From assembly GCA_020002185.1 (NCBI GenBank), contig CM034543.1, positions 29,368,572-29,432,571 on the forward strand: DNA of 64,000 bases. The letters run 5' to 3'. The DNA is from Paraescarpia echinospica. Lineage: Eukaryota; Annelida; Polychaeta; Sabellida; Siboglinidae. Under the pieces are notes generated by a model. It was not told where the DNA came from. It searched no databases and saw nothing but the letters and a program-made list of their open reading frames with translations. Shown piece by piece: positions 21,957 to 32,339 of this stretch. The position numbers and the translations under genes were made by a program. The first letter of the stretch is position 1. Each line of letters begins with the position of its first letter.

Positions 21957-22546
21957 TTAAGTCCATAACCAAATGGAGGTATTCATAGCAGTGTTATTGC
22001 ACGAAATGAGATTATTTTCAGATACATTGACATGCCCATGCATGATATTATATACCATTGCCATTTCATTATAAACCCGGCGGAGGTCGAGACTGTCTAG
22101 ATGAAGATACTCAAGTCTTTGTAAGTAGCCATGATTGCACCATGGCATCGAATTTACAGCGGTAATAGACCCGTATTCCAGCACTGGGCGCACAAATGAT
22201 TTTATATGCTTAGATGATAGCACAAGCATCAGCAGTATTAAAGCAGCAAACAATTACATTGATTGCGCTGTATGCATGCTTTGTGAGAAATAGACAAACT
22301 GTGCTGCTTAAGGTCTAAACATACGGCTTCAACTGTGCTGAAGTGCTCGGGAAGACATACGTGTACAGGGTTTAACTCGTGCTTACAGAAGACGGCCACA
22401 CCTCCACCAGTACGGTTATTTCTAACACAACGAAATAGATCATAGGTACCATTGGATCCAACTAGACATTTCGCAGATTTATCGCAACATGATAGATACG
22501 TTTCAACAAATAATATTATCGCATATTCAGCGGTGCTAAGCAGCAT
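21957..22546 (-). pseudogene. LINE with a large internal deletion: endonuclease fragment joined to RT C-terminus
   Basis: On the minus strand the first frame reads LFVETYLSCCDKSAKCLVG and NNRTGGGVAVFCKHELNPVH, the ETWLS and GGGVAxxxxxxL motifs of the APE-type endonuclease of CR1/L2/Jockey elements. At about 22,250 it switches directly to SFVRPVLEYGSITAVN, then WCNHGYLQRLEYLHLDSLDL, the C-terminal region of the reverse transcriptase. All catalytic RT motifs are missing. A second small gap at LEYL-xLxSL drops the usual QRR segment. Confidence 0.75.
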
Positions 22547-22828
22547 TTCGAGCGCATTCGCTTTGTTGCGAATACTTCGATGTTGTATGTGGGTGCATCA
22601 CAGAAGCCGGTCACGGCTATTAACGTGACGTTTAGGTGTGCGCAAATTTATATAGGCCTACACAGTCCTTTTTAAAATACTTTATACATCGGGGGAAAAG
22701 GATTTTAAAAACTTGGAGAAGGTTGCTTGCCGTTGAGTGCATCCCTTACAAAGATAATGCGCTCAAAAAGAAAATCCATCATCGAGTCCATTAGTCGTAC
22801 GTCATTGCCCTTATTTGGTGTCTAGTCT

Positions 22829-23340
22829 TCAATGTGATCCGCCATCTTGGCTGTATTCACAATTAAGTGTCTTGTATCGTTTACCATGGAACCAAAACGA
22901 TGCAGCAGTATTTGATGGATAGTGACGTCTCTAACACCTGACAGTAATATACAAGTTCTTAAGGTGACCGGCCAAAGAAAAACTAGTGGACTGTTTCCCT
23001 CGTTTTATTGCAATAGACGCTGACGCGCCTTCTGCCAGTTGTTGTGTATAGCCCGCCAAGGGCCGTTATTAGGGTATGCGGTCGTCAAGGTTATCCGCCA
23101 TCTTGGCTATACACAACTGAATGTTGTGCATTGCCTACATTGGGACCCAAACGATTGCTGCGCTATTTTGATGGATAATGCCAATTCTATAAAGCCTGAC
23201 AGTAACATACAAGTTCTTCAGGCGACCGGGTGTGCAAATGACAAAATAGTGAACTGTTTCCCTCGTTTTAATGCAACAGACGCTGACGTTTTATACAGTT
23301 GTTGCGTATTGCCGGCCAAGGCCCGTTGCTAGGATACGAG
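22829..23340. repeat. Diverged tandem duplication of ~250 bp
   Basis: Unit 1 (about 22829-23078) and unit 2 (about 23080-23335) share, in order, ATCCGCCATCTTGGCT, CAAACGAT-GC or CAAAACGATGCAG, TGATGGATA, CCTGACAGTAA, ATACAAGTTCTT, GTTTCCCTCGTTTTA, GACGCTGACG, and CCAAGG-CCGTT. Minus-strand AAGATGGCGGAT appears once per unit, each opening only a short frame. No known protein could be recognised. Confidence 0.7.
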
Positions 23341-23506
23341 GCCGGGTGTCACGTGACCGCTAATGGACTCAATTACGCAGAATCCGTTGTTAAATGTAAG
23401 GAAGTTTTCTAAAATGCAATACGCCGCAACCACGGGCGGATCCAGAGAGGGTAGTATACGGGGGAACCCCCGATTGCATCTCTTGAGGTTCGCGCCAAAC
23501 GATCTC

Positions 23507-23658
23507 TGTGGTGTTGCATGGGGTTAGAATACGCAGGAGCGACAAACGACAACTTCTAGTTAACACGTATTCGCCAACACACTACAATAATAACCGTCTC
23601 CAAATAGACGGAAACGACAGCACGTTAAATGGGTAGCCGGAAACGGGAATACACTACA
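23507..23658 (-). mobile_element. 3' LTR of a gypsy element (152 bp) with polypurine tract
   Basis: On the minus strand, AACAAAAGGGGA (a polypurine tract, 23659-23670) is followed by TGTAGTGTATTCCCG, and the element ends at CAACACCACA (23507). Its last ~52 bp recur at 27976-28027 with three mismatches, next to a primer-binding-like TTTTGGCGACGAGG. These two sites look like the ends of one element. Confidence 0.65.
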
Positions 23659-23820
23659 TCCCCTTTTGTTTTACTTCAAAGAGTCTTTGTTCGCACATTG
23701 TCTCTCAAACTGTTTAACGATTATTTCGTGTGACATTTCCCTGAGTGCTTTTGCATTCTCCTAGCCAGTGGGGTTTATCATACCCATTGATCTGGCATGT
23801 GTATTATGCCCATTGATCTG

Positions 23821-25905
23821 TCATTGAACTAGTCTCGCATTAGGTGGCTTAGCCTGTCCTCCGTACACTTGTATCAAAGGCTTGTGATCTGTGTATACTT
23901 CAAACTCTCTGCCGTAGAGATACAGATGGAACTTCTCACATGCCCACTTCACGGCTAAGGCTTCTCTCTTAACCTGGGAATATCTGGTTTCTGGGTCACG
24001 AAGCTTCCTGCTGGCATAATACACTGGTTTGTACTGCCATATTCTTGCCTTTGTTGAAGGACAGCTCCCAGACCAACAGGCGAAGCACCAGTCACGACGC
24101 GTGTGTCTGCGTCTAGCCTGTAGAAGGCCATGGTCGGTGCTTCCGTGAGTCGTCTCTTGACCTCGTCAAACGCCATCCGTTCTTCTTTGGTTCATTTCCA
24201 CTTCACTTTGTTATGTGTCAACTCCCTTAGCGGCTGTGTGATCGTAGCAAAGACTGGAATGAACTTGGAGTTGAACAGTGCTGAACCTAGAAAGCTTCCG
24301 ACTTCAGCTGCGTTGTTTGGCTTTGACGCTGCTGCCATTGCCTTGACCTTGTCATCCGTCACCTGCAGACCATTGTCGGACATGGTACGAACCATGAAGT
24401 TGACCTTCCTCACTCTGAAGTTCAGTTTTTTCAAAATTGAACGTAAGACCGTTTCCTGCAAACTTGTTCACAACTCCTTGTAGTCGCTCATCGTGCTGGG
24501 CATCATCGACGCCTCCAACGATCAGATCGTCTTGGATGTTGAACGCTATAGGACAGTGTTGCACCACTTGTTTGATGATGTGGTTGAATTTCTCAGCGGC
24601 CATGTTAACTCCGAATACAAGGCGCTTGTACATATAGAGATCGACCATTCGGTGCTGCAAATGTGGTGATATCTCGGGGGTTTGGGTGTAGCTCTACCTG
24701 GTGGTACGGTATGTTCAAATCGAGCTTTGTGAACACTTTTATTTCCTACATATTTTGCACCGTTTCTTCTACTGTGGGGATGGGCTGGCACGCTCCCTTA
24801 TTATGGCTCTGTTCGCCTCTTACATATCCAAGCACACCCGGACATCTCCATTCGCCTTCTCCACAGTGACTAGGGGATTCACCCACCGTGTAGGACCATC
24901 CACCTTTTCAATGACATCCAAGTCTTCCAACTCTCAGCTTTTGGACAACGTTCTCTCTTCAACTGAACGGTATTCTTCTGATTGGCTGGGCCACTGGTGT
25001 CACACTCTCATCTATGTTCAGCTTGAGTTAATAATTATTCAGTTTGCCGAGACCACTGGACACTTGTGGATACATTTCTCTCAGCTTCTCGTTAAACTGT
25101 CTGCTGAGCAAGCGTTTACTGTCAGGCCAACTTTGAGCACGCCAAGCTCCTAGGCGGTCTCCCTTCCCAATATAGAGCGGCATGATCGCCCCTTGACCAC
25201 CAACAGTCGCAACATCATCAACTTCTCCAGCTTCTTGAACTGACATGCGCACTTCACAGCTGCCCATCACTTCCAAAGGGCTCTGAGAGACGTATGCATA
25301 AACTTGACTATTACAACTGTTCAACTTCAAGTTTGGCATCTTGCGGAATACGACTTCCGGGATTATGTTGCAGCTATAACCAGAGTCTACAATCATGTTC
25401 ACACACTTCCCCTCGATGTTGATTGGCATTGCAGGCGCACTGGGACTCACATAGAATACGTAGAACGTATCACGTTCCTCTACTTTATAGGTGTCTTTCC
25501 TCAATGGCTCTGATGTTTTGTTCCCACGTCCACATCCTCTCCACCTGCCTCCACGACCAACCTAGGGCCTACTAGCATTGGTGGCGCCGCCCTGCTGACG
25601 CTTTGTGTGACAACAAACTGGGAAATGTACGATTTTCTCACACGTGATTTTTCGACCTCCTACAGTCTTTTCCCATGTGTTCAATGCCATCACATTTCCA
25701 ACAGTTTCCCTGGAATTTGCTTTTTGGAGAATTAGTGGTGTAGGTACGTTTGCGTCCTCTCGCTGGCACCAGTGGGCGCCAAAAGCAAAGCCTCCGGCTC
25801 GTCAAATATATTCACGACTTCCTGAAGTTTGGCAAGGTTTAAATCTTCCTGTCGATATAGTTTCCTCTTCAATACCTTGTCACGTATAATATATGCGATC
25901 CCTAA
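23821..25905 (-). pseudogene. Gypsy retrotransposon gag(3')-pol, broken and lacking integrase
   Basis: From 25905 downward on the minus strand: a gag C-terminal remnant (RDRIYYT), a CCHC zinc knuckle CWKCDGIEHMGKDC near 25,690, a retropepsin with VNMIVDSGYSCNII (25028-25504), then reverse transcriptase pieces including KLDLNIPYHQ-like sequence and FNIQDDLIVGG near 24,525, and an RNase H with VGLGAVLQQ and YTDHKPLIQVY to 23821. Frames change several times. The RNase H segment reads VVTGASPVGLG where the family normally has TDASPVGLG, so the first catalytic Asp is lost. Integrase is absent, and the 3' LTR follows about 160 bp later. Confidence 0.85.
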
Positions 25906-25908
25906 TCT

Positions 25909-26065
25909 GGGCCCGTATTCTCGAAGAAACAGATTTCGTACGTAAGAAGTTGCGCAAATATAGCGGATTATTTCTTAGCTGCGAAATTTCGCAAGTTGGT
26001 ATTCTCGAAACGCTTACAAATTTTCGCAGCTAAGAAATTCGGAACTTCCATACGAAAATCTCGCG
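25909..26065. mobile_element. Small foldback insertion between two gypsy fragments
   Basis: It starts GGGCCCGTATTCTCGAAG. Inside, ATTTCTTAGCTGCGAAA (about 25968) and TTTTCGCAGCTAAGAAAT (about 26021) are near-perfect inverted copies around a second TATTCTCGAAACG. This is a hairpin-forming, non-coding insert, MITE-like in style. The far boundary (26065 or up to about 26290) is unclear. Confidence 0.5.
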
Positions 26066-26265
26066 AGGGTTTGCTTGCGTTGCAACGGATACGGTCACTG
26101 ATGTTTTGCTATGTTTTACCGTTTTAACGCTGCTCATGTGTTCCTGGATGTGCATGAAAAAGAATAACGTACACAACTGTTCAAGGGAACATGGTGACTA
26201 ATCAATATAGCTAATATGCAAAACATAATGTAGTATTGCCATTGCGATATGTTGATGCATAGGTA

Positions 26266-27662
26266 CTAATTAATGGGCTTAACACCAGCGAAGCATTTGA
26301 ACGGAAATGACAGACACAAAACGCAAGCAAGTCCCTCACTGAACATTGATTCGTAAGGCTTTAGGAAGTCCTCTCTGTCTACCTGGTTCACGGTAGCCCA
26401 GTTCACTTTCAACACTGTTAGCCAGTCCCTTCCCAGCAGGTTAGGTCCCGACCCAGGCACTACGATTGCCTGCATCCTGTGCTGTTGATTGTTGTGACAA
26501 ACGTTCACCTGTGCTCGCCCTAAAGGCTCAATTGTGGTACCTGCGTACGTTCGCAACCTCGGAACGTTACGCGTGTCGAGAGTGAGCACAGATGTCTTGC
26601 AGATTTTAGCCCACTCATCCCCCGATATAAGCGAAACTGCTGCTCCGGTATCTATCTCCATAGCCACTTCACTTCCCTCTATCTGGACATTGCAAATGTA
26701 CGGTGGTATGGTGTGGGTGGCACTTGTGTTATACAGGCCAAGTGTGTATGTCTTCACATAACTTGTCATTGCGTTGCGAGTGTGTGTCATTTTCTACTAA
26801 GTGTGTCTGTTGAGTGTTTGCATTGCACACATTAGCAAAGTGATTTAGCTTTTGACACTTGTAGCATCTCCTGCCCCAAGCTTTGCACATTCGCCGATCG
26901 TCGTGTGGCGGTCCACCACAGCCTGAGCATGCCGGTGCTGCCCCCTTGTGACGTCTGTACCGCTGCCGACTGCTCACGACGTGGCGTCCCCTGGCGATCA
27001 GGCGGAAAGCATTTTCTTGGTGGATTGCGATGTCTGTGTCGCCACCTAGCGACCAAAACTGAAACCTCCACGTGAAGAGTTGCGCCGCCCCTCGTCATTC
27101 GATACGGCGTGGACAGGCCTTGGCACGGACGAAGAAGAGTTTCCCATAATCTTCGACTGCTGTAGCGTAGCTTTCAGTGTGCGCCCGAACGTCAGTAACT
27201 TCTCTATCGTGATTGTAGGTTCACTTAACCCCTTGTCACGCACTTTTGACATCGCACATTTTTGGATGATTTGCGACTTCACTTCTCTGTCTTTCTCATG
27301 GAACTTACAGTTTTTGGCTAGTTGCTGCAATCGTGCATTGAATTGGTCCAGCGTCTCTGACGACGTCTGTTCAGCCTGTCGGAACTTGAATATTTCATAT
27401 TCTTCATTGCACTGCGACCTGAAGTAAGCAGTGAGCTTCCGCTTGGTTTCTGCGAAATAATCATTTTCTGTCACCCTCACTGCTTCACTCAATTCAAACA
27501 CTGCCTCACCAGCATAATGAAGCAACATCGCTCTCATTCTTGTATCGTTCTGAATGTTTAGCCACCACAGTTTTCAAAGCGCCGCACCCAACGCTCCCAG
27601 CGTTGGCCTGCGCTGTCAGTCGGCTCCAGCGAAAAAGGTGCCACGTCAGCGACAGTTTCCAT
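26266..27662 (-). pseudogene. Second gypsy element: gag, zinc knuckle and protease only
   Basis: The minus-strand ATG at 27662 opens METVADVAPFSLEPTDSAG, and after a frame break near 27550 gag continues RMRAMLLHYAGEAVFELSE down to about 27046. A CCHC knuckle CYKCQKLNHFANVC lies near 26,860, preceded by CSGCGG. The protease (to 26266) has AMEIDTGAAVSLIS and PNLLGRDWL. It is cut off right after the protease; RT, RNase H and integrase do not follow in this element. A primer-binding-like TTGGCGACGAGG stands upstream of gag (27719-27732). Confidence 0.85.
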
Positions 27663-27718
27663 TTTCACACAGAAATTAGACTTAGTCTAGTTCAAAGTAA
27701 CTCGTAGAGTTGTCAGTT

Positions 27719-28027
27719 TACCTCGTCGCCAATTAATGTCGTGTACTGGCCGTGGGCTGTGCGTACAACGACATTATAGAATGAAGATTCTCGTAGAGAA
27801 AGTATGAACACGTTTATTGTGACACAGGCGGAACTCGAGATCTAAAGGAAAAGAGGAAACGGGGCATGGTAAACGTTCCGCGATCAAGGATCTAACACGG
27901 CTGCTTGGAATTTGTAATCGACGTGTATCTTTTAGCACATGTTCATACCGGTTTTGGCCATCCTCGTCGCCAAAATGTAGTGTTGCGTGGGGTTAGAATA
28001 CGCAGGAACGACAAACGACAACTTCTA
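27719..28027 (-). mobile_element. Gypsy LTR ends with two primer-binding-like sites
   Basis: On the minus strand, ACACTACA then TTTTGGCGACGAGGATGG occurs at 27976/27962-27975, and ACACGACA then TTAATTGGCGACGAGG at about 27719-27734. Each has the layout LTR end plus leader. The first LTR end (27976-28027) matches the 3' LTR at 23507; the second belongs to the element whose gag starts at 27662, and its LTR carries AATAAA near 27,813. A younger element thus seems inserted just inside the leader of an older one. Confidence 0.55.
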
Positions 28028-28440
28028 CTGGCTTATAGGCGCTATTGCATTTTGGCATGCCGCATTGACTCCAAGGAATAAGCCTATAACTATAAGGCAA
28101 TATACAAAACAAAAGCGCAGCCGTAGGACGTACACTTTTACTAAGTTTTAGTAAATTAGTTTAATTAAACAACTTTAAGTTTAACAAGTATTCATCTCGT
28201 TAGTCTTACAAGTTACAGTGAGTTAGTTATCTCCAATTTCATTGGTTATCGATTCAGGCCAATGAAACTTGTTACAATGCGTAGTATATATAATAATGCT
28301 CTGATCCCAGGCTCTCTTGTGTGCGACGAACGGTGTCGCCACACACAGACCTAACTGAGGTTAGGCTACCGGTGGCTGCCACCGGCTTCATTCATAGCAA
28401 CGTGTTGTCATGACTTGGTAATAACTACCAGTCATAACGT
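28028..28440 (-). other. Possible LTR or promoter-like remnant
   Basis: Adjacent to the 27976 LTR end but not matching the 3' LTR. On the minus strand it carries TATATATAC near 28,285 about 300 bp from the LTR end and several short palindromes (GGTGGCAGCCACC near 28,371). It could be the rest of a longer, diverged LTR or an unrelated insertion. Confidence 0.25.
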
Positions 28441-28819
28441 TATTTTACGACACACTGAAAAAAAGAACATTGCTGCATAGATCTTGCAGTGTACTGGCAT
28501 TGATTTACAAGATAATCGTTTTAGGAAACAATCAACTATGAATATTGCAAGAAAGACTGTATTGTGAGCAGGCTTTTTCATCATGCACTTCACTTGGCTC
28601 CCACGGTGAGTAACGCAGAAAGCAGTCTTGTATTCGGCACAAAAGATGTCGGATCCAGCGTCGGAATACTGCAAACAATTTATAAACATTTTTTCATCAA
28701 GTTCATGTTGAATTGCAGAACATTAGATTATGAAGCAGTGACATTTGATTCCTGAACTATACTGAGCCTGAGCATTATTCAGTATTCCAATCTCTCATGA
28801 TGCACTATCGCACAGTGAA

Positions 28820-29580
28820 CTGTGAGCATGAATATTGTATTTCATTGACTAATGTTCGTCTGTTGAGTTTGTGCTTTATTCATCAACTATTGATTTTTTA
28901 AATTTAGTTTTTAATGTTTTAATAACTGGGTATTAAATGTATAGTTATTAATTTATGTTGGAGTGGATGTACATTCAGCACAATATATATGAATATCATC
29001 ATAACCATGGAAGTTAAGGCCTTTTATGGAAAATATGTAAGTCTATTTTGTGTGATATTTAGCCAATAGTGACTTCCTAATTAAGTTATTTTTAATATTA
29101 AATGACTGCTTAATTAATATATTACCCTAATTTATGTGGTTGCACACCTTGCATGAATGATATAAATTTATATATTCATAATCATGGACATTACGGGTTT
29201 TTTGTCTGTCGAGTTTGCACACTAATTAACCAATATTGACTTATTAATAAATTAAGTTGTTGTTATTTTTAAATGACTAGTTAATGTATATTCATTATAT
29301 TATATTTAATGTGTTAGTACACGTTGCATGAATTATATAAAATTCTTCATAATTATGGACCGTCTGGCCTTTTATTGAAACGTGTCGGTCGGTTGAGTTC
29401 GCGTGCTAATTAACCAATACTGATTTATTAGTTATTCTTAATGTCAGCTGACTCGTTAATGCATTTTTATTAACATAATATTAATGTGGTTATACACCTT
29501 GCTTAAGTTAAATAAAATATCTTCATAATCATGGTCTTCTATTGAAATGTGTTGGTATGTTGAGTTTGCATGCTGTGTAA
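28820..29580. repeat. Degraded ~175-bp satellite, about 4-5 units
   Basis: A marker CATAATCATGG (variants ATAACC, ATAATT) recurs at about 29001, 29178, 29349 and 29525, i.e. every 171-177 bp. Between the markers the order is kept: TGTTGAGTTTGC, CTAATTAACCAATA, TGACTTATTAA, AAATGACTNNTTAAT, GTGGT-ACACCTTGCATGAA. An earlier partial unit starts near 28860. Units are strongly diverged and AT-rich. Confidence 0.7.
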
Positions 29581-29692
29581 CTAAATTTAACTAATTAATT
29601 GCATTAATTTGGTTAAAATTAATATTAAAATATTTAATATTGTAAATCTATTACTCTAGTCAATGTCTTTGAAAACCCTGAAAATAGTATTT

Positions 29693-29714
29693 AAATATAT
29701 ATATATATATATAA
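29693..29714. repeat. (TA)n microsatellite
   Basis: A short uninterrupted TA run next to the degraded satellite. Confidence 0.9.
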
Positions 29715-30114
29715 ATAAAACAGTTATGACATTTTAAAGCAAATATTTATGCACAGAAAACACAAAAATGAGTCAACTTTGCCATTGTAAGAGATACACA
29801 AAAATATGTTGTTTTTCCGTCTTAAAATTGCGATATATTTTGGATTTATTAAATATATCTTTATACTATAAATATTTATGTGATCATCAAGCTATTACCT
29901 TTAATTTAAGCCCATTCCCAATGTCCTAGTATGATATATTTTTTTGAAGTATCTTCATTTGCTTGTTCTGTAGATGCATGCCCTTTGATATGGGGCACGG
30001 ACATTTGCAGCATCTATGTACTGCTGATTAATTCAGTTTCAGTAGATATTTACTACACAGGCTTCCGAAAATGTATGGTTGCTATGAACATAATCGCAAC
30101 CTGCGAAGACACGA

Positions 30115-30305
30115 TCCACACACGCGCACGCACGCACGCACACGCGCACTCGATCACTCACTCACACGCACGCACACACACGCACACACTCACACACTAA
30201 TACACACACATGCACGCCCGCGCACCCACGCACGCACACACATAAACACGCACACCAACAAACACAGGCACATGCACACACAAGCAAACACGCACACACA
30301 CAAAC
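30115..30305. repeat. Imperfect (CA)n with CACG/CACGCA interruptions
   Basis: A compound CA-rich array of CACGCACG, CACACTCAC and similar words. The ORFs across it are low-complexity and not considered genes. Confidence 0.95.
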
Positions 30306-30359
30306 ACTGAGACGAACTAGGACGAAGTAGGACTGAAGCCTCCCGTGGTGTCGCGCTGT

Positions 30360-30905
30360 CTCGATCGGGTGATGACATATCGGAAGACGGAGGGGGGGGG
30401 TGCTGTTGTAGATTTGAATCGATTGCCTGTATTCCAGAAAATGGGGAGATGCACCCAGAACCAGGGAGACTACCGAAAAAATCATCGGCAGTTGATAATA
30501 TTAACATATAATTCTATCAGTCCTACCTGTCAAAACTATACACGCTGTCAAACTGTTGAACGTATCTGCTGCACGATGTCTACAGTAGATCTACTGCAGG
30601 TTGCAGCCACTGGCCTGAGTGTGAAATTAAGAGCTACAACACCACTCCGCTCAGCTGTCGGATCATAACATCAGAAGACCGGGTGGCGGGTGCGCTGTTA
30701 AAAAAAAATTCGCCGCCGCGCCGCCATAACTTCGGCTTCTCCGCTGTCTCGGCCCTCGACTGATGACATCTGAAGACGGGGGTTGTGGGGTGCTGTTTTG
30801 AAATGTGTTCGCTGCCGCCGCGCCGTATCTTCGGCTTCACCGCTGTCGGCTTTCGACTGACGATGATGACATCGGAACACGGTGAAGACGGGGAAGTGGT
30901 TCTTT
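30360..30905. repeat. GC-rich ~98-bp repeat, four units visible
   Basis: TGATGACATCNGAAGACGGG followed by a G-rich run and GGGTGCTGTT occurs near 30370, 30661 (as GATCATAACATCAGAAGACC), 30763 and 30861. Spacings are about 291, 102 and 98 bp, consistent with a ~98-bp period with two units eroded in the first gap. Each unit is preceded by a CGCTGTC string and the later ones by CGCCGCCGCGCCG or GCCGCCGCGCC. No host coding is supported. Confidence 0.65.
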
Positions 30906-30912
30906 TGAATAG

Positions 30913-31500
30913 TTTTGTGCAGCTCAAATTACCGGAGTATTAAATATCTGATGACATCTGAGATTGTTGGTATACTCGGCAGTAATTGCATTTAATATTT
31001 ATCGAATATTGATTGAAACATATTATAGAACAAACACATCAAAACAAGTCACTAGTCAAAATCAAGTTGTGCGTGCAATTCATGAAGGTGGTAAGTGTAC
31101 GTAATGACATAATAAAACGAAACAACATATTTGGAAATTAGTAAACAATGATGGTGTAGTAAATGTATAAATAATAATGATAAGGCAGGAAATCCGTTCG
31201 TGGTTTGGGCCGGTTGACATCTACGACACATCAAAGGGTCTGTAAGACTACCTGTATAGACTTATGTAACTCTGGCGGATTTGGTTCTTGCAAGTAGTTG
31301 CATAGGCCTTCTATTGTTATGTCAGTGGCCAAATGGGGGTAGGGTAGCTGGAGCCACACCCAGTCAACTAGCTGGACGGGTTAGTAAAGATACCCAGCGC
31401 GGTTTCCTCTGGGCCATGGGCGTGTGCAAACAGGATATCAATAGGGTATACACACGGCCTGATGATTTACTTTTTTCACGTTTCTATATTATTTATAGAA
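30913..31500 (+). repeat. Diverged third copy (D0) of the 33.5/35.6-kb duplicated block
   Basis: It shares, in order, ACCGGAGT, CTGATGACATC, CGGCAGTA, TTTAATATTTATNGAATNTTG, GAAACATATT-TAGA, CAAACA-ATCAAA, AAAATCAAGT, CCGTTCGTG-TTTGGGCC, GCATAGGC, TATTGTTATGTCAGT and GGGTAGGGTAGCT with the blocks at about 33830-34400 and 35950-36530, but is more diverged. Confidence 0.75.
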
Positions 31501-31557
31501 TTGATATTATTCGAAGGATGCGTAACTTAAATTTATACTACATAAAAAGTTTCATGT

Positions 31558-32045
31558 TGCTTACCTTACAACTTGATGTAAGCTTACCGTATCACTTGAT
31601 ATGTGATTACTTTACCAATTGACGTGTGCTTACCCTACCACTTGATGTGTGCTTACCCTACCACTTGATGTGTATTTACCCTACCACTTGATGTGTGTTT
31701 ACCCTACCACTTGATGTGTGCTTACCCTATCACTTGATGTGTACTTACCCTACCACTTGATGTGTATTTACCCTACCACTTGATGTGTGCTTACCCGACC
31801 ACTTGATGTGTGCTTACCCTACCACTTGATGTGTGTTTACCCTACCACTTGATGTGTGTTTACTTTACCACTTAATGCGTGCTTGCCTTACCACTCGATG
31901 AGTGCTTACCTTACCACTTGATGTGTGCTTACCTTACCACTTAATGCGTGCTTACCCTAAAAGTTGTTGCGTGCTTACCCTATCACTTGATGTACACTTA
32001 CCTTACCCTTGATGTGTGCTTACCCTATCACTTGATGTGTGCATA
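31558..32045. repeat. Minisatellite, ~21 units of 23 bp
   Basis: Unit CTTACCCTACCACTTGATGT plus GTG, repeated head to tail with edge units degraded (TACTTTACCACTTAATGC, ACCCTAAAAGTTGTTGC). It starts directly after the D0 block and runs into a TATG/TA microsatellite (32060-32110). Confidence 0.95.
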
Positions 32046-32339
32046 CACCCCCACACACATACATACATATATGTGTATATATATATATATGTATATATAT
32101 ATGATATATGTATTCACATAATTGGGAAAACCTAATGAAACTGCTGATCATAACGCAGGAGATTTTCTGGAAACAACACTGCATTTATTGTGAAGGTGTA
32201 TGCAGTTGCCTTTGTGATCAAGACAGTGGACAATGCACCAAAACACAAATATTTTGGTCGCAGGCTTGAATCCCACTTGGTGTTATTTTTTGCATTTTTA
32301 TTTGTGGGCCGGTAATTTTTATTTTAATATTGAAGAATT

